Shown: piece by piece, positions 1 through 7,611 of the stretch
Numbering within the stretch: the stretch's first letter is position 1
How the letters are laid out: every line of letters starts with the position of its first letter
Source of the DNA: Bacillota bacterium
Lineage (GTDB): Bacteria > Bacillota > Syntrophomonadia > Syntrophomonadales > Syntrophomonadaceae
NCBI GenBank assembly: GCA_023395515.1
Contig: JAEWZB010000055.1
Span: 1-11,748 of the forward strand
DNA: 11,748 bases
Reading direction: 5' to 3'
Translations under genes and position numbers: made by a program
Notes under the pieces: generated by a model
Seen by the model: only the letters and a program-made list of their open reading frames with translations
Databases searched by the model: none
Told to the model about the DNA's origin: nothing

Positions 1-77
1 AGGAAATATCGATACGGCTATAGAAGTTTACTGAATATTTAGTACCATATATTGTTATTAAAAAACGGAGTGAAAAA
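1..77 (+). other. Left-edge leader before the ftsK/spoIIIE-type gene
   Basis: This AT-rich stretch ends in a Shine-Dalgarno-like GGAG a few bases before the ATG at 78. Frame 1 is open from the edge to a TAG at 40–42 and frame 2 to a TGA at 32–34. Either could be the end of an upstream gene, but the 10–13 residues visible are too few to identify one. No convincing −35/−10 pair or terminator was seen, so the translocase gene may be cotranscribed with whatever lies to the left. Confidence 0.3.
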
Positions 78-2378
78 ATGTCATCAACTAAAAAAGCCAA
101 AACCGAAACGAAAGCCAAAATTAAAGCTAATGCTGCCACTAAAAAGATAGCCAAACCTAAAAAAGAAACGGAAAAAACCTCTAAATTAAATGGAATTAAG
201 CTGGAAATAATAAGCCTATTAGTTTTTGTTTTAGCCGTTTTTGTTTACATAAGTGTAACTAAATTTAAAGGTATACCGGAAGATATTCAATTTATAGGAC
301 TATTCGGGACTAATCTAATGAAAGGTTTAGAATACCTGTTAGGTGATGCGGCTATATATGTATCTTTTTATTTACTGTTTTGGGCAATTCATATCGGCAT
401 ACAAAAAGAACTGTGGTCAATTCGGATGTGGGGTATTAGTATTATTACTTTAACTATCATTGTCGCAACAGGTATTTACAGTATTCCCGGAGGAATGGAT
501 CCTTGGCAGGCTGGGAAAAGAGCTATGGGAGGCGGCTATTTAGGCGGTTTCATAGCACTTTTATGGGTGAGATTATTAGGTCAAATAGGTTCGGCTATTA
601 TATTAATACTAAGTGGAACTATAGGTTTATTAATGACTATTAATAAACCGGCCCGGGATATAGTTGCGGTATTTTCCACTATAATTAAAATCCTTAAAGA
701 AAAACTAGCCACTTTTATCTTTTATGAAGTTCAGGAAGATAATCATAAATTAAGGGAAAATACTATTAAAGAGGCGGTGATTATTAATAAACCTATAATT
801 GAAGAAACTACGTCGAACCTACCTGCTTTTAAGGAAGCGGAAATTAAAATTATCCCAGCTATGCCTAAAGATCACAGTGAATCTTATCAGCCCCTGGTTA
901 CGGAAAATATATTAGACCAGGCAACTACTCTTAATCAGATGAATAAAGAAAATTATGATTACCAAAAACCCCCTTTAGATTTATTAAGCGAGTTTAAAAG
1001 TGAACGAACTTTAGATAAAAAGAATATTAAAGAAAGCATTGCAGTTCTGGAAGACACCTTTTCAAGTTTTGGTATTACGGTAAAGGTAAATCAAGTAAGC
1101 TGCGGACCGGCTGTAACCCGCTATGAATTAACTCCGGCCCCGGGAGTAAAAGTTAGTAAAATCATTAGCCTTACTGATGATTTGCAATTAAATTTAGCGG
1201 CCCCGGGCATTAGAATCGAAGCTCCTATCCCAGGTAAATCAGCTATTGGTATAGAGGTACCTAATAATAAAATTTCCAGTGTGGGGCTTAGAAATCTTCT
1301 CCAATCCAGCAGCTTTAAAAAGCTAAATACCCCCTTAGCTTTTGCCTTGGGTGAAGATATTGCCGGAAATACAGTGGTGGCCAGATTAAACGACATGCCT
1401 CATTTACTAATTGCAGGTTCTACCGGCTCAGGTAAAAGTGTTTGCTTAAATAGTATAATAATGAGTCTGCTTTATAATACGGTACCGGATGAATTGAAAT
1501 TAGTTTTTATTGATCCTAAAATGGTTGAGCTTACGGTCTATAACGGGGTCCCCCATTTACTTACTCCGGTGGTAACTAATCCTAAAAAAGCTTCGGTAGT
1601 TTTAAGGTGGATGGTTACGGAAATGGAGAAAAGGTATCGCTTATTTGCCGAAAAAGGAGTTCGGGATATAGCTAGATACAATCAAAGTTCGGCGGAGCGT
1701 ATGCCCTATATAGTTATTGTAATTGATGAATTAGCTGATCTAATGATGGTAGCCCCAGTTGAGGTAGAAGATTCCATATGCCGTTTGGCGCAAATGGCTA
1801 GAGCTGCCGGTATGCATTTAATTGTAGCGACCCAAAGGCCTTCAGTGGATGTAGTTACCGGGATTATTAAGGCCAATATTCCTTCCCGTATTGCTTTTGC
1901 CGTTTCATCCCAAGCGGATTCCCGGACTATTCTGGATATCGGCGGAGCGGAAAAACTTTTGGGCAAAGGAGATATGTTATTTTTCCCGGTAGGTGCAGTC
2001 AAGCCTTATAGGGTACAAGGTGCTTACGTGTCTGATAATGATATTGAAAAAACCGTAGCTTTTATTAAAGAGCAAGGGACCGAACCTATTCAGAATGCTG
2101 AACAGTTTGAAGAAATCGAAGCCTCCCTATTAGAGTCCCGTGACTTTGAAGAAGATGACCTGTTTTGGGAGGCGGTTTCGGTATTTGTGGAGGGACAAAA
2201 AGCGTCGGTTTCATTATTGCAAAGAAGGTTAAGAATAGGCTATGCCAGGGCGGCTAGATTAGTTGATTTGATGGAAGACCGGGGTTTAGTATCCGCATTG
2301 GATAATAACAAAAAAAGGGAAATTCTCATTGATAGTGAACAGTTGGAAAAGCTATACGCGAATCAAAAACTATGTTAG
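78..2378 (+). CDS. ftsK: FtsK/SpoIIIE-family DNA translocase
   Basis: This is a membrane-anchored, ATP-driven double-stranded DNA pump that moves chromosomal DNA through the division or sporulation septum. The 766 residues are close to the length of Bacillus SpoIIIE. Residues 1–38 form a Lys/Ala-rich basic tail. Hydrophobic segments near 43–61, 91–108, 117–135 and 152–188 give about four membrane passes. A charged linker follows to about 310. The RecA-like motor has Walker A GSTGSGKS at 447–454 and a Walker B ending in Asp550-Glu551, followed by the typical ATQRPS motif. From about 693 to the end there is the winged-helix gamma domain that reads orientation sequences on DNA (the LQRRLRIGYARAARLVDLME region). 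The start is an ATG behind a GGAG site. Family membership is certain. Whether its main duty is vegetative (FtsK/SftA-like) or sporulation (SpoIIIE) cannot be told from sequence, although the rodZ–pgsA neighbourhood matches that of spoIIIE in Bacillus. Confidence 0.96.
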   Translation: MSSTKKAKTETKAKIKANAATKKIAKPKKETEKTSKLNGIKLEIISLLVFVLAVFVYISVTKFKGIPEDIQFIGLFGTNLMKGLEYLLGDAAIYVSFYLLFWAIHIGIQKELWSIRMWGISIITLTIIVATGIYSIPGGMDPWQAGKRAMGGGYLGGFIALLWVRLLGQIGSAIILILSGTIGLLMTINKPARDIVAVFSTIIKILKEKLATFIFYEVQEDNHKLRENTIKEAVIINKPIIEETTSNLPAFKEAEIKIIPAMPKDHSESYQPLVTENILDQATTLNQMNKENYDYQKPPLDLLSEFKSERTLDKKNIKESIAVLEDTFSSFGITVKVNQVSCGPAVTRYELTPAPGVKVSKIISLTDDLQLNLAAPGIRIEAPIPGKSAIGIEVPNNKISSVGLRNLLQSSSFKKLNTPLAFALGEDIAGNTVVARLNDMPHLLIAGSTGSGKSVCLNSIIMSLLYNTVPDELKLVFIDPKMVELTVYNGVPHLLTPVVTNPKKASVVLRWMVTEMEKRYRLFAEKGVRDIARYNQSSAERMPYIVIVIDELADLMMVAPVEVEDSICRLAQMARAAGMHLIVATQRPSVDVVTGIIKANIPSRIAFAVSSQADSRTILDIGGAEKLLGKGDMLFFPVGAVKPYRVQGAYVSDNDIEKTVAFIKEQGTEPIQNAEQFEEIEASLLESRDFEEDDLFWEAVSVFVEGQKASVSLLQRRLRIGYARAARLVDLMEDRGLVSALDNNKKREILIDSEQLEKLYANQKLC

Positions 2379-2413
2379 TATGTTTGTGAGATGGGAATTG
2401 AAGGTGGAGTAAA

Positions 2414-2983
2414 ATGAGGCTTACCTTGCGTGAACAAGAAATTATTAATATGCTAAAGAAAAATCCCTTAATCTCACAAGATGATTTAGCCCAAACTTTT
2501 GGCATAACTAGATCATCAGTAGCTGTACATATATCTAATTTAATGAAAAAGGGTATAATACGGGGAAAGGGATATGTTTTTAATGAAGAAGCCTCAGTAG
2601 TTATTTTAGGAGAATGCTTTTTAGAAATTAATATTAACCATGATGGACAATTAGACTCTAATATAGATGTAAAATATCGGGGAGTACCTATAGAACTTGG
2701 TTCAGTTTTTTGCAGTTATGGTATTAAGCCCGAAGTTCTTACTTTTATTGGCAATGATGAAATAGGCGGACTCTTCCTAAACCAGTTAGAAAGTCTGGAA
2801 GTTAATATTGCCAACGTATATAAACACCAGAATAAGCGAACCGGTCGCCGGGTTTATATTAATAATGAGTTAACCTTTTTAGAAAACATGACTTGGGAAG
2901 ATTACCAAAAGGCTATTACTACCAGAGAGTGGATGATTTTTAATTGTGATTGGCTGGTGGTGGAATACAAGTTTGCCCAATAA
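2414..2983 (+). CDS. Winged-helix protein with N-terminal part of a degenerate PfkB-like kinase (5' part of an interrupted gene)
   Basis: Residues 3–57 form a winged helix-turn-helix of the MarR/Lrp-like HTH type found fused to PfkB sugar kinases (LISQDDLAQTFGITRSSVAV, then the wing at KGIIRGKGYVF). From about 61 the chain resembles the start of a ribokinase-fold domain (VVILGE; later FIGNDEIGGLFLNQLE, which matches the family's VGDDxxG block). The substrate-side double glycine expected near residue 90 reads RGVPIELG, so it is not conserved. The ATG lies behind a good AAGGTGGAG site. The frame ends at TAA 2981–2983 after FNCDWLVVEYKFAQ, in the middle of the fold. The same frame continues without a gap to 3403. 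The predicted job is a DNA-binding regulator that senses a ligand with a kinase-derived domain. It is either truncated here or a decaying gene. It lies 35 bases after ftsK and before rodZ. Confidence 0.7.
   Translation: MRLTLREQEIINMLKKNPLISQDDLAQTFGITRSSVAVHISNLMKKGIIRGKGYVFNEEASVVILGECFLEININHDGQLDSNIDVKYRGVPIELGSVFCSYGIKPEVLTFIGNDEIGGLFLNQLESLEVNIANVYKHQNKRTGRRVYINNELTFLENMTWEDYQKAITTREWMIFNCDWLVVEYKFAQ
2981..2983 (+). other. In-frame TAA interrupting the HTH/PfkB-like gene
   Basis: The codons read GCC CAA TAA GTG GCT, and open frame with family-like sequence continues on both sides. A single C-to-T change of a second CAA codon would create this stop, so a nonsense mutation is the simplest reading. 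A sequencing error or readthrough are the alternatives. Confidence 0.75.
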
Positions 2984-3403
2984 GTGGCTAAAAGAGCTTT
3001 AAATAAGAAGGAAGATAATTTGCCCGGTTTCTGTACTTACCAAGTAATAGATGGAGGAGATGATATTCCTGACTATTTATCCCAATATACACTAGTAGTT
3101 TTAGGAATGGATAGTATCCATCCCAATGAAAAGCTTATTAATAGATTGATAGAGTTGAATACCAATCCAGAACAGATTTTTATTATTACTGACGGGAAGT
3201 CGGAAATTATAGCAGTTAATGGAAACAAGCATTATAGTTTCCCCTTATTACCTAATCAAAATTTTTCTATTTACAATAAACTTTCATTTTTCTTAGCAGG
3301 TCTCATATACGGTGCCTCAAATAATCATGCTTTGCGGCAATCCATTAGGATAGCTATAGGAACTACTAGCTCTGCCAGTGAACCCCAGAAAAGAATTACG
3401 TGA
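2984..3403 (+). pseudogene. C-terminal part of the PfkB-like domain, same frame after an internal TAA
   Basis: This 139-codon stretch is in exact frame with the preceding one and is separated from it only by TAA 2981–2983. It contains what looks like the C-terminal half of a ribokinase-fold protein: a beta strand QIFIITDGK (where PfkB enzymes have VIVTLGEKG) and then SFFLAGLIYGASNNHALRQSIRIAI, which aligns with the AF-AGL-YG-AL-AI helix of the family. The catalytic GAGDAF anion-hole motif is replaced by NKLSFF, so the general-base Asp is absent and kinase activity is unlikely. The GTG at 2984 has no well-placed ribosome-binding site. A TTG at 3020 behind AAGGAAGA is a possible but weak restart. 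It is best read as the rest of the gene starting at 2414, reached only by stop readthrough or not made at all. Confidence 0.6.
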
Positions 3404-3436
3404 ATATGGATAACATAGGCTGTTAGGAGTGAAGAA

Positions 3437-4171
3437 ATGGGAATAGGAGAGAAATTCAAAGAGGAGAGATTAAAACAAGGATATTCTCTGGAGACCGTTG
3501 AGGAAGAAACCAAAATACGCAAATACTACCTAGAAGCCATAGAAAATGAAAATTATAATATATTACCCGCTAAAGTCTATGCCACTGGATTTGTGAAAAG
3601 GTACGCTAAGTTTTTAGGTTTAAACGAACAGGAGTTCTCCGAACTCTTTAAATATGCCGCTTATGGTGCAGATATACCCGAAGAGCCTATGGAAGTAAAG
3701 CCTCCCAAAACATCAGTATTGGAAAGTAATATTTCCTGGAAAAATGTCATAGTTGCTATTGTATTTTTAGCCGTAGTTATTTGGGCTGGTGATTATCTAA
3801 TTACTTATTTTACTAAGGATCATACTTTGCCGCCTAATTCAGGAACCCCCATAGTTGAGCCGGATAATCCGGGCGGGGAAACTCCGGATAATGAAGAACC
3901 TGACAATGATGTTAAAGCGCCTCCCGAAGAAGTGGGAGTTGAAATTATAGTTGAAGCTACCCAGAAATGTTGGCTGAATATAGTAGTAGACGGGGAACCG
4001 CAATATAATGCCATTCTTAATGTAGGGGAAACCTTAACTTTTAAGGGTGACGAAACTATATATTTAAAAGCCGGTAATGCCGGAGGAATTACTATTACTT
4101 ATAATGGTAAGGAAATGCCACCCTTAGGTCAGCCTTGGGAAGTAAAAGAAGCAACTTATACGTCATACTAA
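3437..4171 (+). CDS. rodZ: RodZ-type cell-shape protein (HTH_25, one membrane pass, DUF4115)
   Basis: This bitopic membrane protein links the MreB cytoskeleton to the wall-elongation machinery and sets rod shape. Residues 3–71 are the cytoplasmic helix-turn-helix of the HTH_25 type (LKQGYSLETVEEETKIRKYYLEAIE in outline, then the conserved YATGFVKRYAKFLGL). In RodZ proteins this fold binds MreB rather than serving mainly as a DNA reader. A linker leads to one transmembrane helix at about 102–124. An acidic, Pro/Asn/Asp/Glu-rich extracytoplasmic linker spans 130–166, and the DUF4115 beta-domain runs from about 167 to 240 (CWLNIVVDGE, LNVGETLTFKGDE, KAGNAGGITITYNGK). The length of 244 residues is usual for the Gram-positive form. 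The ATG sits behind AGGAGTG. The gene lies between the interrupted regulator and rimO, in line with the spoIIIE–rodZ–pgsA order in Bacillus. Confidence 0.9.
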   Translation: MGIGEKFKEERLKQGYSLETVEEETKIRKYYLEAIENENYNILPAKVYATGFVKRYAKFLGLNEQEFSELFKYAAYGADIPEEPMEVKPPKTSVLESNISWKNVIVAIVFLAVVIWAGDYLITYFTKDHTLPPNSGTPIVEPDNPGGETPDNEEPDNDVKAPPEEVGVEIIVEATQKCWLNIVVDGEPQYNAILNVGETLTFKGDETIYLKAGNAGGITITYNGKEMPPLGQPWEVKEATYTSY

Positions 4172-4192
4172 AATAAATAGGAGAAATACCAG

Positions 4193-5524
4193 GTGAATAT
4201 TGGTTTTATAAGTCTGGGTTGTTCAAAGAACCGAGTAGATTCAGAAATTATGATGGCTCTTCTAAAACAAGGAGGCCATAAAATAGTAGATTCGGTCAAC
4301 CGGGCCGATGTGGTAATCATTAATACTTGTGGTTTTATTGCTGATGCCAAAGAGGAAGCTATTGACACCATAATTGAAGTTGGGGAATTAAAGGAAAAAG
4401 GTATTATAAACCACATAATCGCTACCGGGTGTCTGGCGCAACGCTATGGCCAGGAGCTGATGCAAGAGATGCCGGAACTGGATGCGGTAGTTGGCATAGC
4501 TGATTTTCTAGAGATAAAAGAAGTAGTGGAAAAAGTGAAAAATGGCCAGCAAGTGGTCTTAACTAATAAACCGCCTACTGTTTTTATGGAAAAAGGCCCC
4601 CGCCTTTTAACTACCCCCAAAGGGTCAGCATATCTGAAGATTACTGAAGGATGCAATAATAAATGTACCTATTGTGCGATACCTTCCATAAGAGGTGCGC
4701 TTCGGTCGCGTTCCCTGGAAGATTTGCTGGAAGAAGCCCGGAGCCTGACTGGCCAGGGAATTAAGGAAATTGTATTAATAGGACAAGATACCGCTTCTTA
4801 TGGTAAAGACTTAGATTACCAGTTTAATTTAGCGGCCCTTTTAACTAAACTGAGTGAGCTTACTGACTTGGAATGGATCAGAGTCATGTACGTTCATCCT
4901 GCCCACTTAACCCCGGATATTATTGAGGTTATAGGCCAAGAAAAAAAGGTAGTTCCTTATTTGGATCTGCCTATTCAGCATGCAGCCAATAATATATTAA
5001 AAAACATGAATCGCAAACATGAAGATAAACTATTATCATCTCTTATAGATAATCTGCGCAGTAACATAAAAGATTTAGTCCTGCGTACTACGGTGATGTT
5101 AGGTTTTCCCGGTGAAACCGAAGAAAATTTCAACCAACTGTACAGGTTTATAGAAGATACCCAATTTGACTGGTTAGGAGCCTTTAAATACAATGCTGAA
5201 GAAAACACGCCGGCTTATTTAATGGCAGATAGAGTCAATGAAGATATCATGCAAGAACGGTTAGATAAGATATTAACCCTGCAAAATCAGATTACCCGCA
5301 GGAAAAATATTGCCCGGCTAGGTTCAAAACAGAAGATTTTAGTTTCATCTCAAGTAAGTAAAAATTTATACATAGGAAGAGGTTATTTCCAAGCTCCTGA
5401 AGTTGATGGTATAACCATGATTAAAAGTAAAAATGCTTTGGTAAATGGGGAATTTGCAGAGGTTATATTAAAAGCAGTTAGAAATTACGATATGATTGGA
5501 GAACCTCATCATGAATCTTCCTAA
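4193..5524 (+). CDS. rimO: Ribosomal protein S12 (aspartate) methylthiotransferase RimO
   Basis: This is a radical-SAM enzyme that adds a methylthio group to the beta-carbon of a conserved Asp of ribosomal protein S12. It has three domains in order. The N-terminal UPF0004 domain opens with IGFISLGCSKNRVDSE, and Cys10, Cys46 and Cys80 ligate the auxiliary [4Fe-4S] cluster. The radical-SAM core has CxxxCxxC at Cys154/158/161 (EGCNNKCTYCAIPSIRG). A TRAM domain occupies roughly 373–436. The opening motif and the DLPIQHA and FKYNAEENTPAY stretches separate RimO from MiaB and MtaB. The 443 residues are a normal length. The start is GTG at 4193, nine bases after AGGAG; it gives the standard N-terminus and no ATG fits better. 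The last 14 bases overlap pgsA, suggesting translational coupling. Confidence 0.95.
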   Translation: MNIGFISLGCSKNRVDSEIMMALLKQGGHKIVDSVNRADVVIINTCGFIADAKEEAIDTIIEVGELKEKGIINHIIATGCLAQRYGQELMQEMPELDAVVGIADFLEIKEVVEKVKNGQQVVLTNKPPTVFMEKGPRLLTTPKGSAYLKITEGCNNKCTYCAIPSIRGALRSRSLEDLLEEARSLTGQGIKEIVLIGQDTASYGKDLDYQFNLAALLTKLSELTDLEWIRVMYVHPAHLTPDIIEVIGQEKKVVPYLDLPIQHAANNILKNMNRKHEDKLLSSLIDNLRSNIKDLVLRTTVMLGFPGETEENFNQLYRFIEDTQFDWLGAFKYNAEENTPAYLMADRVNEDIMQERLDKILTLQNQITRRKNIARLGSKQKILVSSQVSKNLYIGRGYFQAPEVDGITMIKSKNALVNGEFAEVILKAVRNYDMIGEPHHESS

Positions 5525-6044
5525 TTTGATTACTATTTTTCGTATTATACTTATTCCGGTTTTTGTAATAATTCTTTTGGTAAGAATTCCCTACGGTGAT
5601 TTTATAGCGGCAGGAGTATTTATTATAGCGGCTTTAACTGATAGCTTAGATGGCTATTTGGCCCGTAAATGGAAACAGGTTACTAAACTGGGGATCATAT
5701 TAGACCCGTTAGCAGATAAAATGCTTATTACAGCCGCTTTAATTAGTTTAGTGGAATTAGGAAGATTACCGGGCTGGATAGCTATAGTTATTTTAGCCCG
5801 GGAATTTGCGGTTACCGGCTTGAGAACCCTTAAGGCTGAGGAAGGGATAATTATTCCAGCCAGTAACCTGGGTAAAATTAAGACAATCACCCAGATTGTT
5901 GCTACAGTTTTAGTTATTTCCCAAAATATTTATCAGCCCTACCTGGGGTTGCCTTTGGGAATTTGGGCAATGTATCTGGCAGTTATCATTACGGTCATTT
6001 CTGGTTTAGAATATTTCTATAAATTTAATTTTCTCAAAGAATAA
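5511..6044 (+). CDS. pgsA: CDP-diacylglycerol–glycerol-3-phosphate 3-phosphatidyltransferase
   Basis: This integral membrane enzyme makes phosphatidylglycerophosphate, the committed step to phosphatidylglycerol and cardiolipin. The CDP-alcohol phosphatidyltransferase signature D-x2-DG-x2-AR-x8-G-x3-D-x3-D is complete at Asp44, Asp47-Gly48, Ala51-Arg52, Gly61, Asp65 and Asp69. The 177 residues contain several hydrophobic helices, for example 12–24, 32–43, 71–83, 88–100, 125–139 and 150–168. I chose the ATG at 5511, with GGAG at 5498–5501, because it gives MNLPNLITIFRI, the usual PgsA N-terminus. An in-frame TTG at 5496 would add five residues and lies upstream of that ribosome-binding site, so it is less likely. 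The gene overlaps rimO by 14 bases and ends the housekeeping run. In many Firmicutes cinA and recA come next; here a catabolic block follows. Confidence 0.94.
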   Translation: MNLPNLITIFRIILIPVFVIILLVRIPYGDFIAAGVFIIAALTDSLDGYLARKWKQVTKLGIILDPLADKMLITAALISLVELGRLPGWIAIVILAREFAVTGLRTLKAEEGIIIPASNLGKIKTITQIVATVLVISQNIYQPYLGLPLGIWAMYLAVIITVISGLEYFYKFNFLKE

Positions 6045-6059
6045 AAAATAACGCAAATC

Positions 6060-6074
6060 AGGAGATAAACTCCT
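6060..6074 (+). other. Short hairpin after pgsA
   Basis: AGGAG at 6060–6064 and CTCCT at 6070–6074 form a 5-bp stem with an ATAAA loop, 16 bases after the pgsA stop. No T-run follows, so intrinsic termination would be weak at best. It may simply protect the end of the message. Confidence 0.25.
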
Positions 6075-6089
6075 TAAAAATCTTGTGAT

Positions 6090-6114
6090 GGGCAAAAATT
6101 TTGCATATAATGCA
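6090..6114 (+). promoter_or_regulatory. Two interlocked palindromes, candidate activator site (also resembles a −24/−12 element)
   Basis: GCAAAA-A-TTTTGC (6092–6104) is a perfect 6+6 inverted repeat. It overlaps TGCAT-ATA-ATGCA (6102–6114), a perfect 5+5 repeat. The centre lies roughly 95 bases before the start point predicted from the downstream sigma-54 promoter, which is the usual distance for an enhancer-binding-protein site. The same bases also show GG at 6091–6092 and GC at 6103–6104 with exactly ten bases between, so a second sigma-54 promoter cannot be excluded. The regulator is unknown. Confidence 0.4.
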
Positions 6115-6170
6115 TACAAATAAGTTGATTTGTGAAAAGTTTCCCTAAATACCTATATAATCATAAGGGT

Positions 6171-6187
6171 TTGGCATGTATATTGCA
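6171..6187 (+). promoter_or_regulatory. Sigma-54 (RpoN) −24/−12 promoter
   Basis: TTGGCATGTATATTGCA matches the RpoN consensus YTGGCACGrNNNTTGCW closely: GG at 6173–6174, GC at 6185–6186, exactly ten bases between them, with the full TTGCA downstream half. The mismatches are C to T in the GGCACG half and the R position. The start point should fall near 6197–6199. Such promoters need an ATP-driven enhancer-binding activator, so the downstream CoA-transferase/dehydrogenase pair is likely tightly switched by a metabolic signal. Confidence 0.75.
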
Positions 6188-6199
6188 TAGAATATTAGG

Positions 6200-6217
6200 T
6201 AAGGAGGTCGATTTACA
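6200..6217 (+). other. Duplicated ribosome-binding region without a start codon
   Basis: TAAGGAGG at 6200–6207, a 3-base insert, and ATTTACA at 6211–6217 repeat the true initiation region TAAGGAGG-ATTTACA at 6257–6271. At this upstream copy the ATG is replaced by AGA. It lies just after the predicted sigma-54 start point, so it would be at the very 5' end of the mRNA. It may be a decayed tandem repeat or a decoy/standby ribosome site. Confidence 0.45.
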
Positions 6218-6270
6218 GAAAAAACTATAACAATCTCATATTTTATTATCATTTTCTAAGGAGGATTTAC

Positions 6271-7611
6271 ATGAGTTGGAGCAATGAATATAGGAATAAA
6301 TTAGTAAGTGCTGATGAAGCAGTTAAAGTAGTTAAATCTGGCGATTGGGTAGAATATGGATTTGGGATTACTGCAGCTAATGAACTTGACCAAGCTTTAG
6401 CCCGGAGAAAAGATGAATTATGGGATGTGAAAATCAGAGTAGATATTGGAGCATGGCCCCATTATACTGTTGATGCTGATCCTAGCGGAGAACATTTCTG
6501 TTGGAATGCCTGGCATTTTGGAGGATTAGATAGGAAATATTATAATGAAGGACTTATGTATTATATACCCATGAAGTTTCATGAATTGCCAACTATGCTA
6601 AGAAATGATGCGATACCTAATAATGTTTTTATGGCAACTGTAAGTCCCATGGATAAGCATGGATATTTTAGTTTTGGAGCCGGGGCGCCATCGTGTATGG
6701 CGGCCATAGAGAATGCGGAATACGTAATTTTGGAAGTAAATAATAATATGCCCCGAGTACTGGGAGGGAACCAAGAAACAATCCATATTAGTATGGTTGA
6801 CTATGTAGTGGAGAGCAGTAATCAGCCTCTGCCTGCTTTAGGTGCCACAGAAGCAAGTGCTGCCGAAAAGAAAATTGCTGAACATATTATCGGAAAAATG
6901 TATGATGGATGTTGTGTGCAGTTAGGCATAGGGGGCATACCTAATGCTATAGGCTCATTAGTGGCTGAGTCTGATCTGAAAGACTTAGGGGTTCATACCG
7001 AGATGTATGTAGATGCTTATCTGAAGATGACTAAAGCGGGGAAAATAACTGGTAAATATAAAAAGTTAGATAAATATAAGCAAGTTTTTGCTTTTGCCAT
7101 GGGCAGCCAGGAGTTGTATGATTTTATTGATGACAACCCGGGAGTTGCGGCTTATTCAGTTGATTATACTAATGATCCGCGTATAATAGCCCAAATAGAT
7201 GATTTTGTTTCCATAAATGCTTGTATCGAAGTTGATTTATTTGGCCAAGTTAGTGCTGAGAGTGTTGGAACTAAACACATTAGCGGAACCGGAGGCCAGC
7301 TTGACTTTGTGGAAGGTGCTTATAAATCTAAAAATGGGCAAAGCTTCGTATGTATGACTTCTACTTTTGTATCTAAAGGCCAAACTATTTCCCGAGTAAA
7401 GCCTATACTAACTCCGGGCTCTATTGTTACCGACCCTAGAACTGCCACCCATATGTTAGTTACCGAATACGGTATTGCTAATATGAAGGGCAAAAGCACC
7501 TGGGAAAGAGCAGAAGCCTTAATAAATATAGCCCATCCTGATTTTAGAGAGGAACTGGTTAAATCTGCTCAGGAAATGCAAATATGGAGAAAAAGCCACA
7601 AAAGGTTTTAA
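6271..7611 (+). CDS. Acetyl-CoA hydrolase/butyryl-CoA:acetate CoA-transferase family protein (copy A)
   Basis: This class of enzyme moves CoA between acyl groups, most plausibly butyryl-CoA plus acetate to and from butyrate plus acetyl-CoA, in the cytoplasm. It has the two-domain AcetylCoA_hydro/AcetylCoA_hyd_C architecture of the Cat1 and 4-hydroxybutyrate CoA-transferase family. A glycine-rich GIGGIPNA at 219–226 is followed by GVHTEM, whose Glu244 matches the family's catalytic glutamate that forms the glutamyl-CoA thioester. The C-terminal CoA-binding signature GTGGQLDFVEGAYKSKNGQSF spans 339–359. The 446 residues are full length. The ATG follows AAGGAGG with six bases between. The gene is the first of a unit with the acyl-CoA dehydrogenase 92 bases downstream and is preceded by a sigma-54 promoter. 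The exact acyl substrate is inferred from the partner gene; acetate, propionate or crotonate specificity is possible. Confidence 0.88.
   Translation: MSWSNEYRNKLVSADEAVKVVKSGDWVEYGFGITAANELDQALARRKDELWDVKIRVDIGAWPHYTVDADPSGEHFCWNAWHFGGLDRKYYNEGLMYYIPMKFHELPTMLRNDAIPNNVFMATVSPMDKHGYFSFGAGAPSCMAAIENAEYVILEVNNNMPRVLGGNQETIHISMVDYVVESSNQPLPALGATEASAAEKKIAEHIIGKMYDGCCVQLGIGGIPNAIGSLVAESDLKDLGVHTEMYVDAYLKMTKAGKITGKYKKLDKYKQVFAFAMGSQELYDFIDDNPGVAAYSVDYTNDPRIIAQIDDFVSINACIEVDLFGQVSAESVGTKHISGTGGQLDFVEGAYKSKNGQSFVCMTSTFVSKGQTISRVKPILTPGSIVTDPRTATHMLVTEYGIANMKGKSTWERAEALINIAHPDFREELVKSAQEMQIWRKSHKRF

Noticed and set aside
1121..1396. Open frames on the minus strand inside the translocase, rodZ, rimO, pgsA and CoA-transferase genes
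   Set aside because: They lie wholly opposite well-supported genes, have no family motifs or ribosome sites, and look like shadows of codon use.
6060..6074. Hairpin after pgsA as an intrinsic terminator
   Set aside because: The stem is only 5 bp and no T-run follows, so it is listed only as a weak structure.
6088..6123. An 11-residue ORF in the leader before CoA-transferase A, possibly a leader peptide
   Set aside because: The nearest AGGAG is more than 20 bases away and locked in a hairpin. The codons coincide with palindromic regulatory sequence, which explains them better.
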